A stretch of DNA of 64,000 nt from Amborella trichopoda (GCF_000471905.2 NW_006497023.1:2543807-2607806), one strand, 5' to 3'. Counted from the first letter of the stretch, positions 11,040-22,620 are shown. Translations and numbers: made by a program. The notes: generated from the letters alone by a model not told the origin.

Positions 11040-13590
11040 AATTGATGACCTTTTGACCAACTGCAAGGGGCCCAAGTGTTTTTCGCGATTGACCTTCAGT
11101 CAGATTATCATCAACTGCGTGTCAAGGAATAAGATGTCCCTATGACCGCATTCAGGACTCTATATGGTCACTACGAGTTCTTAATAATGCCGTTTGGATT
11201 AACAAATGCCCCGACTATCTTTATGGATCTGATGAATCCAGTCTTTAAACCCTTTCTGAATGATTTTGTTGTGGTCTTTATAGATAATATTTTGGTATAT
11301 TCAAGGAATCTACAAGAACATGAATGACATTTAAGAATGCCCCCCCAAACTCTAAAGACAGAGAACTGAGAAAGAGCGAGTTTTGGCTTCCAAGCGTGGC
11401 CTTCCTTGGGCACGTTATTTCTAAGGACGGGGTCGCAGTTGACACTTGCAAAATGGAAGCCGTACTTAAGTGCGAAAGGTCAACAAATGTGACGGAAGTC
11501 TGTAGTTTTCTAAGTCTTGCTGGATTCTATAGGTGTTTTGTAGAAGGTTTTTCGAAGATAACACTCCCCTTGGCTCGCTTAACTTAGAAGGAGGTAAAAT
11601 TTATATGGTCGAATGACTATAAGAAGAGTTTTCAAGAATTAAAGAAGAGATTAAGTACGTCCTCAATACTAACCTCACCTGAAGGAAATGATGGCTTTGT
11701 GGTCTATGCCAATGTTTCTCATAAAGGACTTGGATGTGTGTTAATGCAGCAAGAGAAGAACATAGCTTACGCCTCCAGACAGATAAAGTCGCATGAGAAA
11801 AATTACCCAACTCTCTGGTTTTTGCCTTGAAAGTTTGGAGACATTACCTCTATGGGGCCCAGTTTAAGATATTTACAAACCATAAGAGCCTCAAGTATTT
11901 GTTTTCTCAGAAGAAGATGAATAAGAGGCAAATAAGATGGATGGACCTACTGAATGATTATGACTGCGCCATTAACTATCACCTGGGTAAGACAAACGTC
12001 GTAGCAGATGCCTTGAGTAGGAAGTCCATGGTATCAGTGGCTCACATGATGGTCTAAGAGATGAAACTGATAGAAGATGCAGTGGATTGGCACCCAACAC
12101 TACCCCTAGTGATGGGGTAGAAATAACTGCGGGTATAAGGATGGAACCTCAACTCTTTCAACCAATCCAGGCGGCACAAAAGATAGACCCCCAGCTCATG
12201 AAAATCCTAGAAGACATAAAGCTGGTAAAAAAAGATGATTTCTCTGTCAGCAGTGATGATTTCTTGAAATTTAAAGATCTGGTATGTGTTCCAAGTGATG
12301 AGAATATAAAAAGAACTATTCTAGACGAAGCACACCGGTCTCATTATACTGTGCACCATGAGAGCACAAAAATGTATCAGGATTTAAATAAAACATTCTG
12401 GTGGAATAGCATGAAGAGGGATGTGGCACAATTTGTTTCTAAGTGTTGACATGTCAGCAACTGAAGGATGAACAGCAAAAACATGCCGGAGTGTTACAAC
12501 CCTTACATGTGTTGGAGTGGAAATGGGAACACATCACTATGGACCTTGTGTCTAGGTTGCTAAGATCAGGAACTAGACACAATGGTATTTGGGTTATTGT
12601 AGACTGTTTAACTAAAGCCGTTCATTTCTTATCGGTCTACACCACCTATACCCTAGATAAACTGGCTCAATTATACATCAAGGAGATAGTAAGGTTGCAT
12701 GAGGTACTTGTTAGCATTGTGTCTGACATGGACTCTAGATTTACTTCAAGATTTTGGAACAGTTTGGAATCAGCCTTGGGAACAAAACTCACTTTCAGTA
12801 CTACTTTCCACCCCCAAATTGATGGATAGTCAGAGAGAACCATTTAGACCCTGGAGGATATGTTGAGGGCCAGTGTTATAGACTTTAAAGGAAACTTGGA
12901 TGATCACTTACCTCTAATAGAGTTTGCATATAACAACAGTTTTCAGGTCAGTATTCAATGGACCTTTTGAGGCCCTGTATGGGAGGAAGTGCAGATCGCC
13001 AGTATTTGGGATGAAGTCGGTGAAAGGAGATTGTTAGGGCCAGAGATTGTTCAGATAACATCAGAAAATATTGCTTTAATTCGAGAAAAGTTCAAAACAG
13101 CTCAGAGTCGGCCGAAGAGTTATGCTGATAATCGCCAAAGGGACTTCGAATTTAATATGGGTGATCGGGTCTGTTTGAAAGTGTCACCAACTAAGGGCAT
13201 TATGAGGTTCATCAAGAAAGGAAAACTAAGTCCACGATTCATTGGACGCTTTGAAATTTTAGAAAGAATCAAAGTCGCAGCATATCGACGTACCGCCCGA
13301 GTTGGCCAATATTCATGATGTCTTCCATGTATCTTTGTTGATAAAGTATCAGCTCGATCCATCCCACATCTTGAACTATGAGCCAATTCCGATCAAGGAA
13401 GACTTAACTTATGTTGAACAATAGATTGAGATACTGGACATGTGGGTTCAAGGATTGCGCAATAAAGAGATTCCCCTGGTCTGGGTTCTATGACACTATC
13501 ATTCGAGAGAAGAATCGACAAGGGAGCGAGAAGATGAGATCCAAGATAAATACTCCCATTTGTTTTATTAGCTAAGTTAATTATTTTTAG
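11040..13590 (+). pseudogene. A2 pol: partial RT, RNase H, integrase
   Basis: The text starts at the IDDLL part of the RT palm, so the fingers and the linker from protease are deleted. RT runs to about 11590. The catalytic pair reads FIDN (11277-11288), so the second Asp is Asn. RNase H (about 11690-12050) lacks a short piece near 11815. Integrase HHCC lies at about 12330-12460. The core keeps Asp in MDLV (about 12540) and SDMD (about 12722), and SER after a stop near 12828. Several frameshifts occur, for example near 12449 and 12965, and the chromodomain-like end (about 13400-13590) has several stops. Confidence 0.9.
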
Positions 13591-13607
13591 GACAAAATCT
13601 TTATTTT

Positions 13608-13621
13608 AAGTGGGGGGGTGA
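13608..13621 (+). other. A2 polypurine tract
   Basis: AAGTGGGGGGGTGA lies directly before the LTR start TGTAAGG, as in A1. Confidence 0.75.
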
Positions 13622-13689
13622 TGTAAGGACCAAGGTTTTCCTGACCAGGGAAACACAAATGGCAGTAGGAGCATGAAAGAGAGGGTAAT

Positions 13690-13875
13690 GTCATCTGTGA
13701 AGTGAAAAGGTAGTGCCAAGCATGAAGAGAGAGAAAGAGCAGTGCCACTTGTGAAGAGAGAGGAGTAACACTGCAGGTGAAGAAAGAGAAAGAGCAACAT
13801 CGTGCATGAAGAGAGAGGAGCAGCACTATGCATGAAGAGAGAGAGGCAACGCCGCGGGTGTAAGGAGAAGAAGAA
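13690..13875. repeat. GAAGAGAGAG-type minisatellite in the A2 LTR
   Basis: Irregular units of about 30 bases combine GAAGAGAGAG with CAGCACTATGCAT or CAACATCGTGCAT. The position corresponds to the 42-bp array of A1 and, in reverse complement, to the arrays of B. Confidence 0.65.
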
Positions 13876-15105
13876 AATTTCACAAACGGCAGTAAGATGG
13901 AGCATATAAATTGCACCGTGCATGTAGCGCCGTGTATGACACTGTCGTGCATGAACAATGACTGCCACCTGCTGAGTGCATGCAACCACACATTGCCACT
14001 TGTTCAGTTGCATATGTGGTGTATGCCACCTGTAAATACTTGGGCTGCCACCTCCCATCAAGGGAGTACTTAAGCCTCTCCCTCTCCCTCATGCATTCAC
14101 TTCACTCTCCCTCTCTCTAGAGCCTTTCAACCTTGAGCCCCTTTGTTAGCCATTGTTCACCATTGAAGAGCCTTGTTAGAAACTTAAAGGAGGAGACTGT
14201 GAGAGAAGATTCAGAGACACAGTGCACCTAAGGTAAGTGGATCATCTACCTTATAGATGGATTGGACATGAATCAAGCCTGATAATTTGCATAAGTAGTG
14301 GCATGATTAATGGATGTACGTGCACACTGTTGCACAGTAAATTCCAGCAATTTAGCTTGCCTTTGCATGACCAAAACGAGTATCAAATCTTCCTTATTTT
14401 TCATGGAAAGTCTGTGATTATGTTTTTTATGTATCTAATGCAAAATGAGAAAGGTTTATGTTAAGAATTAGCATAATTAGAAGCTAATTGATTATCATGT
14501 TGAGTGATGATATGACTACACAGTAATTTCCACAAAGATTCAATGTTTTTCTAATCTACTTTTGACAGACCAAATGAGGTCCAAATGAACTCAAATTACT
14601 GTCATTAGAAAGATATCTAGGTCTACTAAAATGTTTATGCTTGAATCTTGCTCAAATTCTTTAGGCATGAAGAGTTATGCTTCAAAATATGCAAGTAGGT
14701 CACTATTGAAAAATTTAGTAAACGTGCAGAACTGATGTCTCTGTTATCATGAATTTTGAATTACCAAATGGCGTCTATTTTCTTCTAACCACTACCATTT
14801 GACATATTTATGAGTATTATTAAAATCAGATCTTGAACACATTTCGAAATTCTTCTTAGAATGAAAGCTATTACTGTGCAAAGTGGGAGGTGTCATTGTC
14901 TCAACTGCAAAACAGGTTTCAGATGGAATGCTTTCTTTCTAACAAGCTTTTGAGGGCCAAACGGGGTCCAAACGCCTTCAAATTTGAAAGATACGCATGT
15001 TTAGTGCAAAATTAGTTTTGGAGCCATTTCCATATTCTAAATGGATCTATCATTATGACCCTGTTTATGGCTGGACACCACTGTTTGAAATTACAAAAAC
15101 ATATG

Positions 15106-15200
15106 AGACTTTGATACTGAAAATATGAGACTGTGATACTGAAAATATGATATTGTGATACTGAAAATGTGATATTGTGATACTGAAAATATGATACTAT
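15106..15200. repeat. 22-bp tandem repeat
   Basis: About four copies of a unit of the form GATACTGAAAATATGATATTGT. It lies inside the intron-like part of the A2 LTR. Confidence 0.8.
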
Positions 15201-15255
15201 GATATGGTGGCACTGATTAATATATGTGATCCTATTATATTGAAACTGTTATGTG

Positions 15256-15780
15256 TCATGGCCGCTACGCAATGGGTCCTCTATTGGTAGTGGATATTGT
15301 GATTCTGTTATATTGAAACTATTATATGTGCCATGACCGCTACATAATGGGTCCTCCATTGGTAGTAGATACTATGATTATGTTATATTAAAAATATTAT
15401 ATGTGTCATGACTGCTACGCAATGGGTTCTCGATTCGTAGTGGATATTGTGATTCTGTTATATTGAAACTGTTATATGTGCCATGATCGCTACGGAATGG
15501 GTCCTCCATTGGTACTGGATACTGTGATTCTATTATATTGAAACTGTTATATGTGCCATGACCGCTACGTAATGGGTCCTCCTTTGGTAGTGCATATTGT
15601 GATTGTGTTATTGTGAAACTATTATATGTTCCATGGCTGCTACGTAATGGGTCCTCCATTAGTAGTGGATACTGTGATTTTGTTATATTGAAACTGTTAT
15701 ATGTGCCATGACTATTATGCAATGGGTCCTCCATTTCTAGTTGAGTATATTATATCTCGACTCCTATGATAGGAGTGGAG
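15256..15780. repeat. 75-bp tandem array with constant period
   Basis: Seven copies start at 15256, 15331, 15406, 15481, 15556, 15631 and 15706, each exactly 75 bases apart. Every unit contains CATGACCGCTACG-AATGGGTCC and a GTTATATTGAAACT spacer. The period of 25 codons keeps one minus-strand frame open for 118 codons, which I treat as a by-product. Degenerate relatives occur in the LTRs of A1 and D. Confidence 0.95.
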
Positions 15781-16877
15781 TCGAGAAGTGACTATGAATG
15801 ACAGGGAGGGTCGCGCCCCCCCAAATTGTTATGGGCACAATGCATTGGGGCCTCCAATGGTAGTGTAATGCCCTTTTGCCTGAAGGCATAAGGAGAGGGT
15901 CGTGTCTTGCAAGGCCTTAGCCTATCGAAAACCTGAAAGCACAATAGGAATTGTGTGCGTGAATGTGGAAATTACAAATGGGACCTCCATTTGTCATTGT
16001 CCTCATTCCTAAATGAGGTTAGAAGTTCCAAGCTATAGGATTGGTTTAATCTGATCGATGTGGCTTCTACTTCAGTGGTAAATAGATATGCTCTGCCTAT
16101 CTGAGTTAGGCATTCTGTGTGAACGTCTGAGTTGGGCATTCTATGTGAACATCTGACTGATACTCTGATACTTGAATATTGCTCTCTTTATACAGAAAAT
16201 ATGTATTCTGATACACGATCCTAATCTGTGATGCCAGTATGATTTTTGATGAACTGCATACCATATTATTATGTATATGCATGTAGGCGGGAATACAAGG
16301 GTAGTGATCTACTTACTGGGTTTATAACTCACTCCGCTTACTTTCATCTGTGGAGAGTGATAACACTTGACTGTGGGAGTTGAGCAGCAAAGTGGTGGCG
16401 GCAGACATTTGAAGCTTTAGACCTGTTAGGGACCCCTTCTACATAATAGGTGTCTGGTGGTGAGGCCTCTGTGTTGTTTTTATGTGATGTACTGTAAATT
16501 TAGGCTTGTAAGCCTTGAACTGTATTGTAAAGCATCTTGGAGTTTGCATGAAAATTTAATGGTTTTAATTTATTCAATTTATAATGCTTGATGTATGACT
16601 TTTATTTACTTTTTCGTGGTTTGCTTTGATTCCACACTTCTAACACACTTTGATCCACTCCCACCTCAAAGACGTTCGAGACCTCCGGTCATGATCTTGC
16701 ACTCTGTCGTCCTCCGGAAGAGTACGGTAGGGGTCAGGGGGAGGGGTCATGACTTTACGTACGCGCACTTGCAAGTGTACGACGTGCGCAGACCCTTTGC
16801 GGTTGTTTGAGAGAGGATCTCCTCCCCGTGCACACATTCCCTTGCGCGAGGGCCGAAGGAAATCAGGCCCCGACTAA

Positions 16878-16897
16878 TTGGCGACTCCACTGGGGAC
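16878..16897 (+). other. Primer binding site of Tat/Ogre type
   Basis: TTGGCGACTCCACTGGGGAC is of the kind that follows the 5' LTR of many plant Tat/Ogre elements. The matching tRNA was not checked. Its presence marks the start of an internal region. Confidence 0.55.
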
Positions 16898-16911
16898 ACG
16901 CCACCCTATAG

Positions 16912-17670
16912 TTGGCTCGGATAGTTTTAAGGCGAAAACTTCTCATATTTGCAATGGGGTTCCATTATCCCTCCTTTGTCCATATCGGGGATTTCTTCAT
17001 CCCGATATTTGAGACCTCATCTGGGGAGAGCAGATATCTTGCCTCCCCCCTATTCTACTCAAGCGATCTGACTGACCCTGCTATCCTAGTTCGACCTAAG
17101 AAAACTCGAGGCATGGGTGCTCATACCCCTTGTCCCTCCTCCTCCGACATCAAAGGGAAATCCATTGATGTCAACTGCATGGGTGGCACCACAACAACCC
17201 CCTTGCATAAGCCCCCTATCACTGGTGAGCACCCCTCCAGTCACAAGCTTCAACGTGGTCCTTGCACCACTGCTCCGTTGCGCTTAGTGGGTCTCAATAA
17301 GACCACCATCTCTATGGGTAACTAAAAGGTAACCCCACCCGTGTCACACAAGGTCGTCGCTAACACTAGCACGCCATTTCACACACCACGCTCTAGCAAT
17401 TCTTACACCCATCCGCAAGACCCTGCAACTGCCGCGTACACATGCACTCACGTCATGGTTGATGGTCTAACCATAACCGTGATGAGACGGGGCAAACAAC
17501 AGCCCGCCCCGGCCACCTCAACTACTTCGGGTTTCTTCAGACTTGGACTCAACACAAGTGGTTCTAATGCCACCAAATCCATGCATGTTAATCCTACAGC
17601 TTGGGGCAGTGCAAAGGCTATAACCAAACGAGCACACGACTTTCGAGACTATCGAAGGTATCACAAATAA
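16912..17670 (+). pseudogene. Unrecognised leader ORF with one stop
   Basis: A single forward frame runs for about 250 codons with only one interruption, TAA at 17323-17325. A possible start is ATG at 16912; the next Met is at 16954. The product is rich in Ser, Thr and Pro with basic patches (RRGKQQPAP near the middle of the second half). I recognise no domain. It lies just after the primer site, where some Tat-group elements carry an extra ORF ahead of gag. A frame of this length with one stop is unusual next to the heavily interrupted elements around it. Confidence 0.4.
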
Positions 17671-19033
17671 GTGCACATGCATGCTGAAGGCCCTAAGGCC
17701 TCTCAAACTAAACAAGAGAGTATATTTGAGGTCATTTTCCATCACTTGTATCCCCGGTACGAATAAAAAGAGAGCAGTTCGCGACCTAGGTTTGTAGGTA
17801 CCAAAATGCATGTGGACTACGGAAGCTGTAGGTTAAAAAGCCCTGATCCGAATGTGAAATTTCAAAAAGTTACAAAATGGCCCAAGAAGGTTCAAGACTT
17901 TTCCAAAGGATCTCCTATGAACAACTGCCAAGTTTCGTCACAATCCGACGAGTTTAACGCAATGTAGACGACAAAATAGTTTTGGAAATTATGCTTCTAT
18001 AATGCTAAAAATAGACTCTGAACTACAACACCATTATCAGAGCATCAAATAGTCTCCATACCATTACTGTTAGATTCAAATCATTTGAAAACCCTCGGGT
18101 ACTAATTTTCAACGCATTCAGCTACTTCTGGAGCAAGTTATGAACAAATTACCCAAAATGGGTAGGTCGTACACTATTACGATGCACCCTCGGTGAACTA
18201 GTTTCCATTAATGGAAACTTTGGTTCTCAATTTCATGAGAAAACTTCATATAGCCCTATCTTCCTCAGCCCAGGTTGGATCAAGCCCAAATTTGGAGAGC
18301 ATGTTCATCTTGTCCACCCGGTCGATTTGATATGTGGCACGCATGATGATAGAGCCCGAGCTAAGAGAAATCGAAGAGAGAAGTTCTTCGGAAAGTTTCA
18401 AAATTAGATCGACCTCAAACCAGACCTATTACAAGCACGAGATTAAAGGTTTCATATGAGCCAAACTTCACATGTGATGGATGGTCAGATTCGACACATG
18501 ATGAGATTAAAGTTGCTGAAATTTCCAGCCATCGGAATCGAAACTCCAGCCAAAGTTTCCCAATTTGGAAAGTGATCGTTCGAGCACCAATTGAGCCATT
18601 CTTTTTGAAAAATGATCGTGGCAACATACTCATCATGGTATGACGAAGAAACTGGTGAAAAACACTGAGAAACGGGATGAATCCAAAATCTAGGGTCACA
18701 TGTTTTCCCATGTTTTTACTGCGTCATGCTCTTAGCCCGAGAGTCCGATCCATGGCTCAAAAAGGATATCAAAATGATCATCTTCTTGAGTCGATCAAGA
18801 AAAGATTAATCTTTTAGCCGAATAAAGATCGGAAGGACCACGAGCAAATCTCGGAAGATCATGAAGATTGCATGGACACTACAGGCACTGATTTGAAATT
18901 TCACAGATTGTTGGTGCAGGGGCAGAATCATCATTTTGTCCCATTTTCTTAGAATTTATTTAATTCATTTAGTTGTTAATTTTCATCAATTAGGTTAGAA
19001 TTTGGATATCCACCCATGTTTAGACCTAAAATC

Positions 19034-19042
19034 TATATAAAC
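19034..19042 (+). promoter_or_regulatory. TATA box of the C2 LTR
   Basis: TATATAAAC follows the conserved CATCAATTAGGTTAG and CCCATGTTTAGACC block, about 50 bases before GCTTGAGTT. Confidence 0.6.
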
Positions 19043-19149
19043 ACGTGATGTGCTCATGTAAAAGACATTCTTTCATCAATTAAAAGTTCCCCTTTTTTGC
19101 TTGAGTTTTGGGTCACCACTTGGAGAGAGAGAGTAGAGAGAAAAGCTGG

Positions 19150-20030
19150 ACGGGTACCCCTAGGCCTCATTTTCTTTCCTCGTTTATTTCTCTCCCTCCT
19201 TTTCTTTCCTTTCTCTCTCTTCTTCTTTTCTTCCTCTTTCTCCTTCTTTCCTATCTCTCTCATTTTCTTTCCCTTCTCACTCTTCTTCTTTGCTTCCTCT
19301 CTTCTTCTTTCCTTTCTCTTTCTTCTTCCTTCCTTTCTCCCTCTTCTTCTTTCCTTTTTTTCTCTTCTTCTTTCTCTTTCTCTGTTCTCTCTCTCTATCT
19401 CTCTCTTCACAAGGGCAGCGATGTGAGCCTACCCTTTTTGGCGGGCTTCGCTGCAGTCTCTGTATTCTCTCTCTATCTCTCTCCTTTCACAGGGGCAATG
19501 ACATGAGCCTACCCTTTTTGGCAGGCTTCGCTATTGCCCCTGAACTCTCTCTTTCCTCTCTCTACTTTCTCTCTCTTTCTTCATAGACGACAGCTAAGCC
19601 GCAGTCTGTGCGTTCTCGTCTCTTTTCCCTCTCTTCGTTTTCCTCCTCTCTTTTCACAGACGATAGCATGCCACCATATGTGTTCTCTCTCTCTCTCTTA
19701 TTTCTTCATATATGGCAGCATGCCACCTTTTGCATTCTCTCTCTCTCTTCTTTCTTCATAGACGGTAGCAAGCTGCTTTTTATGTTCCCTCTCTCTCCTA
19801 TTTCTTCACTAATGACAGTAAGCTGCCATCTGTCTTTTCTCTCTCTCTTTTCTTTCTTTGTAGACGACAACAAGCTATCGTCAGTGCTTTCTCTCTCTTC
19901 TTTCTTGACAAATGGAAGCAAGTTGTTGTCTGTGTTCTCTCTCTCTCTTCTTTCTTCACAAACGGTAGCAACCCTCCGTCTGTGTTCTTTCTCTCCCTCT
20001 CTTCACAGACGGCAGCAAGCCGCAGTCTAT
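19150..20030. repeat. CT-rich tract and hairpin minisatellite of C2
   Basis: A CT-rich tract (19150-19400) is followed by about a dozen units of 45-90 bases with CACAGACGGCAGCAAGC and GCAGTCTGTG separated by CT runs. CACAGAC and GTCTGTG are inverted repeats around GGC-GCC, so many units can form a hairpin. Long ORFs across the tract are low-complexity artefacts. Confidence 0.8.
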
Positions 20031-20035
20031 GTTCT
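20031..20035. other. Target site duplication of B, left copy
   Basis: GTTCT immediately precedes the left LTR of B (TGTCCC) and recurs at 26882-26886 right after its other end. Five bases is normal for Ty3/gypsy integration. The flanking sequence on both sides is the C2 minisatellite. Confidence 0.85.
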
Positions 20036-21192
20036 TGTCCCTAACCTACCCCCTAATCCCTACCATCCCAAATCGGAGGGCGACAAAGTGAGGGATCGCG
20101 ACAGCAGGTCACGTACGTCACTCAGGTGGGAGTGGCATCAACATATGTTATAAATGCTGAATCAAAGCAAACCATGAGAAATAAATAAAACAAACTCCAA
20201 ACACAACCATACAAGAAACTGGGTAAAATAAAACTGAAACTTATATTATTACATAAACAACTTGGAGTAATACAATTGTTCAGGGCACCTATGGCCTGGT
20301 ACATAACATCTAACTTCAATACAGATAAAAACAAGGCCCATAGCCACAAAACACATAGAAGTAAAAGATCTCCTTGGCAGGAACAAGTCTTCATCGACAC
20401 TAGCTGTTCTTGACCTGTAGCTTCTACTTTGATGAGAAAATGGTGCTCCTAACCCCTTCTTGCATAGTCTCCTCAAGCTTCCCTTGGTGAGCAGTAATGA
20501 GGCAACAATGGGTAAGGGACTTGAGAGTTAGCTCTAGTGAGAAATAAAAAATGAGAGAGTGTGAGTGGAAATGGCGTGAGGGAGTGGGAGAAGGCTTCAG
20601 TACTTCCTTGGGTAGCAGTTGGCAACCTAAAGTTGACAAGTGGCAAACAATCCCCTTGCAGCTGGACAAGTGGCAAACACTGACCACGCACGACAGTGCT
20701 ACACACGGCAATTCACACAGCTGGTGCTGCCTCTCTCACTGTCTTCACAGTCGGTGCTGCCTCTCTCTTCTTCACAGTCGGCACTGACTCTCTCTCTTCT
20801 TCACAGCCGGTGTTGACTCTCTCTCTTCTTCACAACCAATGCTAGCTCTCTCTCTCTCTCTTCACAGTCAATGCTGGCTCTTTCCCTCTCTCTTCACAGT
20901 CGGTGCTAGCTCTCTCTTCTTCACAGTCGATGCTAACATTCTTTCTCTTCACGGGCAGTGTTCGCTCTTTCGCTCTCTCTTCACAGCCAACATTGGATCC
21001 TCTCTCTCTTCACTACCGGCACTAACTCTCTCTCTTCTTCACAGTCAACACTGGCTCTCTCTCTCTTCTTCACTGCTGGTGCTGGCTCTCTCTCTCTCTT
21101 CACAGTCAGCGTTGGCTTTTTCTCTCTCTCTTCTTCACAGCCTGCATGTCTTTTCCTTTTCTCTGACTTAGGAAAAATCTTGGGTCGTTACA
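20036..21192 (-). mobile_element. B 3' LTR
   Basis: Read on the minus strand it begins TGTAACGACCC at 21192 and ends GGGACA at 20036. The U3 minisatellite with CAGTCGGTGCTGGCTCTCT units lies at about 20720-21150. The LTR has no counterpart of the 2.1 kb intron-like segment of A1 and A2. Confidence 0.88.
20720..21150. repeat. About 30-bp minisatellite in the B 3' LTR
   Basis: Roughly 14 units of CTCTCTCTCTTCTTCACAG followed by TCGGTGCTGG or a variant. The same array is in the other LTR at 26400-26850. Confidence 0.85.
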
Positions 21193-21196
21193 TCAG

Positions 21197-21213
21197 CCCC
21201 CCCCCCCCCCCCC
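21197..21213 (-). other. B polypurine tract, pure G run
   Basis: Seventeen consecutive C on the plus strand (G on the minus strand) lie four bases from the LTR start. Other elements in the window have seven G here. Confidence 0.8.
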
Positions 21214-21214
21214 A

Positions 21215-22620
21215 AGAAGGGATGTTGTCCTCAAAATCTTACCTTGAATAACTGGCGGTACTTATTTCGAATTTCATCTTACCGGTCCCAAGTTGATTCT
21301 CCTGGTGAATGGTGTTGCCACAAAGCAGGAACCAGAGGGATTTCTTTGTTACGTAATACTTGTACCCTCCGATCCAAAATTTCTATTGGTTGCTCAATGT
21401 AAGACAAGTATTCCCGGACCTGAATTGGTTCGTACCTTGTAACATGGGACGGGTCAAGCAGATACTTCCTTAATAAGGACACAGGAAAAACATTATGAAC
21501 TTTTACCAGTTCAAGTGGTAGGGAATGTCGATAGGCCATACGCCCAATTTTTTCCAGAATTTTAAAAGGCCTAATGAAATGTGGGCTTAGTTTCCCTTTC
21601 TTACCAAACCTCATAATGCCCTTCGTTGGTGACACCTTCAAGAAAAACCGGCCGCCCGCTTCAAACTTAAGGTCACTTCTTATGTTATCGACATAGCCCT
21701 TTTGCCTACTCTGAGCTATCTTGAGCCTTTCCATAATTAAGGCAATATTTTTCGAGGTCTCTTGGACAATCTCCGGCCCCAAAAGCCTTCTTTCATCGAC
21801 TTCATCCCAACAGATTAGGGATCTGTGCTTTCTCCCATATAGGGCCTCGAAAGGCGCCATCTGTATACTGACTTGGAAGCTGTTATTATAACCAGATTCT
21901 ATCAGGGGTAAATGGTTATCCCAGCTTCCCTTAAAATCAGTTACATAAGCCCGTAACATATCTTCCAGAGTTTTAATGGTTCGCTCTGATTGTCCATCGA
22001 TTTTGGGGTGAAAAGAAATATTAAAAGTAAGTCTTGTCCCCAAGGCTAACTATGAACTTGTCCAAAACCTTGAATTAAACCTAGTGTCCTTATCAAACAC
22101 GATGTTGGCCGGTATACCGTGCAACCTGACGATCTCCTTGATATATAATTGGGCCAGTTTATCTAAGGTGTAAGTGGTGCAAATTGGTAGAAAATGTGCA
22201 GCCTTGGTCAATCGGTCCAAAATGACCCAAATACTGTCATGCCCTGTATTCGTCTTAGGTAAGCTCGACACAAAATCCATGGTAATATTCTCCCACTTCC
22301 ATTAAGGCATGTGTAAGGGCTGTAATAATTCGGCGGGCCTCTGGTGCTCAGCTTTCACCTGTTGGCACTTTAAAACTTAGAAACAAATAGGGCCAGTTCC
22401 TTCTTCATGACATTCCAACATGATGTCCTTTCAAGTATTGATACATCTTAGTACTCCTGGGGTGAACAGAATAACGGGAGCGATGTGCTTCCTCTAGAAC
22501 AGCCCCCGTTATATCCTCATCCTTCGGAACACAGACTCGACCTTTGAATCTTAACAAGCCATCACTACTCACAGAGAAACCATCCTTCTTTTCTGATTTC
22601 ATTTCTCTCTGAATTTTTAT
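21215..22620 (-). pseudogene. B integrase and chromodomain-like end
   Basis: Readable on the minus strand as HHCC region (about 22600-22400), core (22290-21950), C-terminal part with GKKGKLSPHFIRPFKILEKIG, and a chromodomain-like tail ILDRRVQVLRNKEIPLVPALWQHHSPGESTW (about 21375-21280). The longest piece is 254 codons (22043-21279). The core keeps MDFVSSL, FDKDTRF and QSER, so both Asp and the Glu are present. Frame changes separate the zinc region, the first core part and the rest. Confidence 0.9.

Larger units (their letters stand above)
14233..16353 (+). other. Intron-like segment in the A2 LTR
   Basis: The 5' boundary is AAG/GTAAGT, as in A1. The 3' boundary aligned with the A1 acceptor reads CATCTGTGG, so AG is lost there by one transition. 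An AG two bases downstream (16354-16355) could serve. Length is about 2.1 kb, close to the 2.07 kb of A1. Confidence 0.5.
9362..16753 (+). mobile_element. A2: Ty3/gypsy Tekay-like element with a truncated 5' LTR
   Basis: A 138-bp LTR end, a primer binding site, gag, protease, partial reverse transcriptase, RNase H, integrase, a polypurine tract and a 3.1 kb 3' LTR follow in normal order. Most of the 5' LTR is missing: C1 sequence occupies its place. An internal deletion joins the end of the protease region to the palm of the reverse transcriptase near 11040. The coding part has stops and frameshifts throughout. Confidence 0.88.
13622..16753 (+). mobile_element. A2 3' LTR (3.1 kb)
   Basis: It starts TGTAAGGACC and ends near GGGGTCATGAC, which resembles the GTCGTGACA end of the family with one transition. 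It carries a U3 minisatellite (13690-13870), a 5' splice consensus at 14231-14238, a 22-bp array, an exact-period 75-bp array and an AT-rich polyadenylation-type end. No target duplication could be identified. Confidence 0.8.
16754..17815 (+). mobile_element. Tat/Ogre-like LTR tail, primer site and leader
   Basis: Directly after the A2 LTR comes GC-rich sequence ending in CCCCGACTAAT, a primer-site-like motif at 16878-16897, then a leader with a long frame. The C3 LTR ends in a partly similar GGGGCACCTAAT, so this may be the end of a C-type LTR. No gag capsid follows: the sequence passes into C2 at about 17816. Confidence 0.5.
17816..20030 (+). mobile_element. C2: C-family LTR, left part
   Basis: Landmarks shared with C3 and C4: GCCAAGTTTCGTCACAATC, GAGCATGTTCATCTTGTC, GATATGTGGCACGC, the TATA box, GCTTGAGTT with a GGAGAGAGAGAG block, and the CT tract. 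Element B interrupts the minisatellite part; C2 resumes at 26887. Confidence 0.75.

Noticed and set aside
11171..11413. 80-codon minus-strand frame over A2 RT
   Set aside because: It is the antisense shadow of recognisable RT text.
13587..14061. Minus-strand frames of 134 and 151 codons at the A2 LTR start
   Set aside because: They cross the GAAGAGAGAG minisatellite and two frames overlap; low-complexity artefact.
15378..15734. 118-codon minus-strand frame with a 25-residue period
   Set aside because: It is a by-product of the 75-bp array and lies in an LTR intron-like part.
19054..20153. Open frames of 98-181 codons
   Set aside because: They translate CT- or GA-rich simple sequence into Ser/Leu/Phe or Glu/Arg/Lys runs. 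The same applies to 51296-51805 and 54365-54790.
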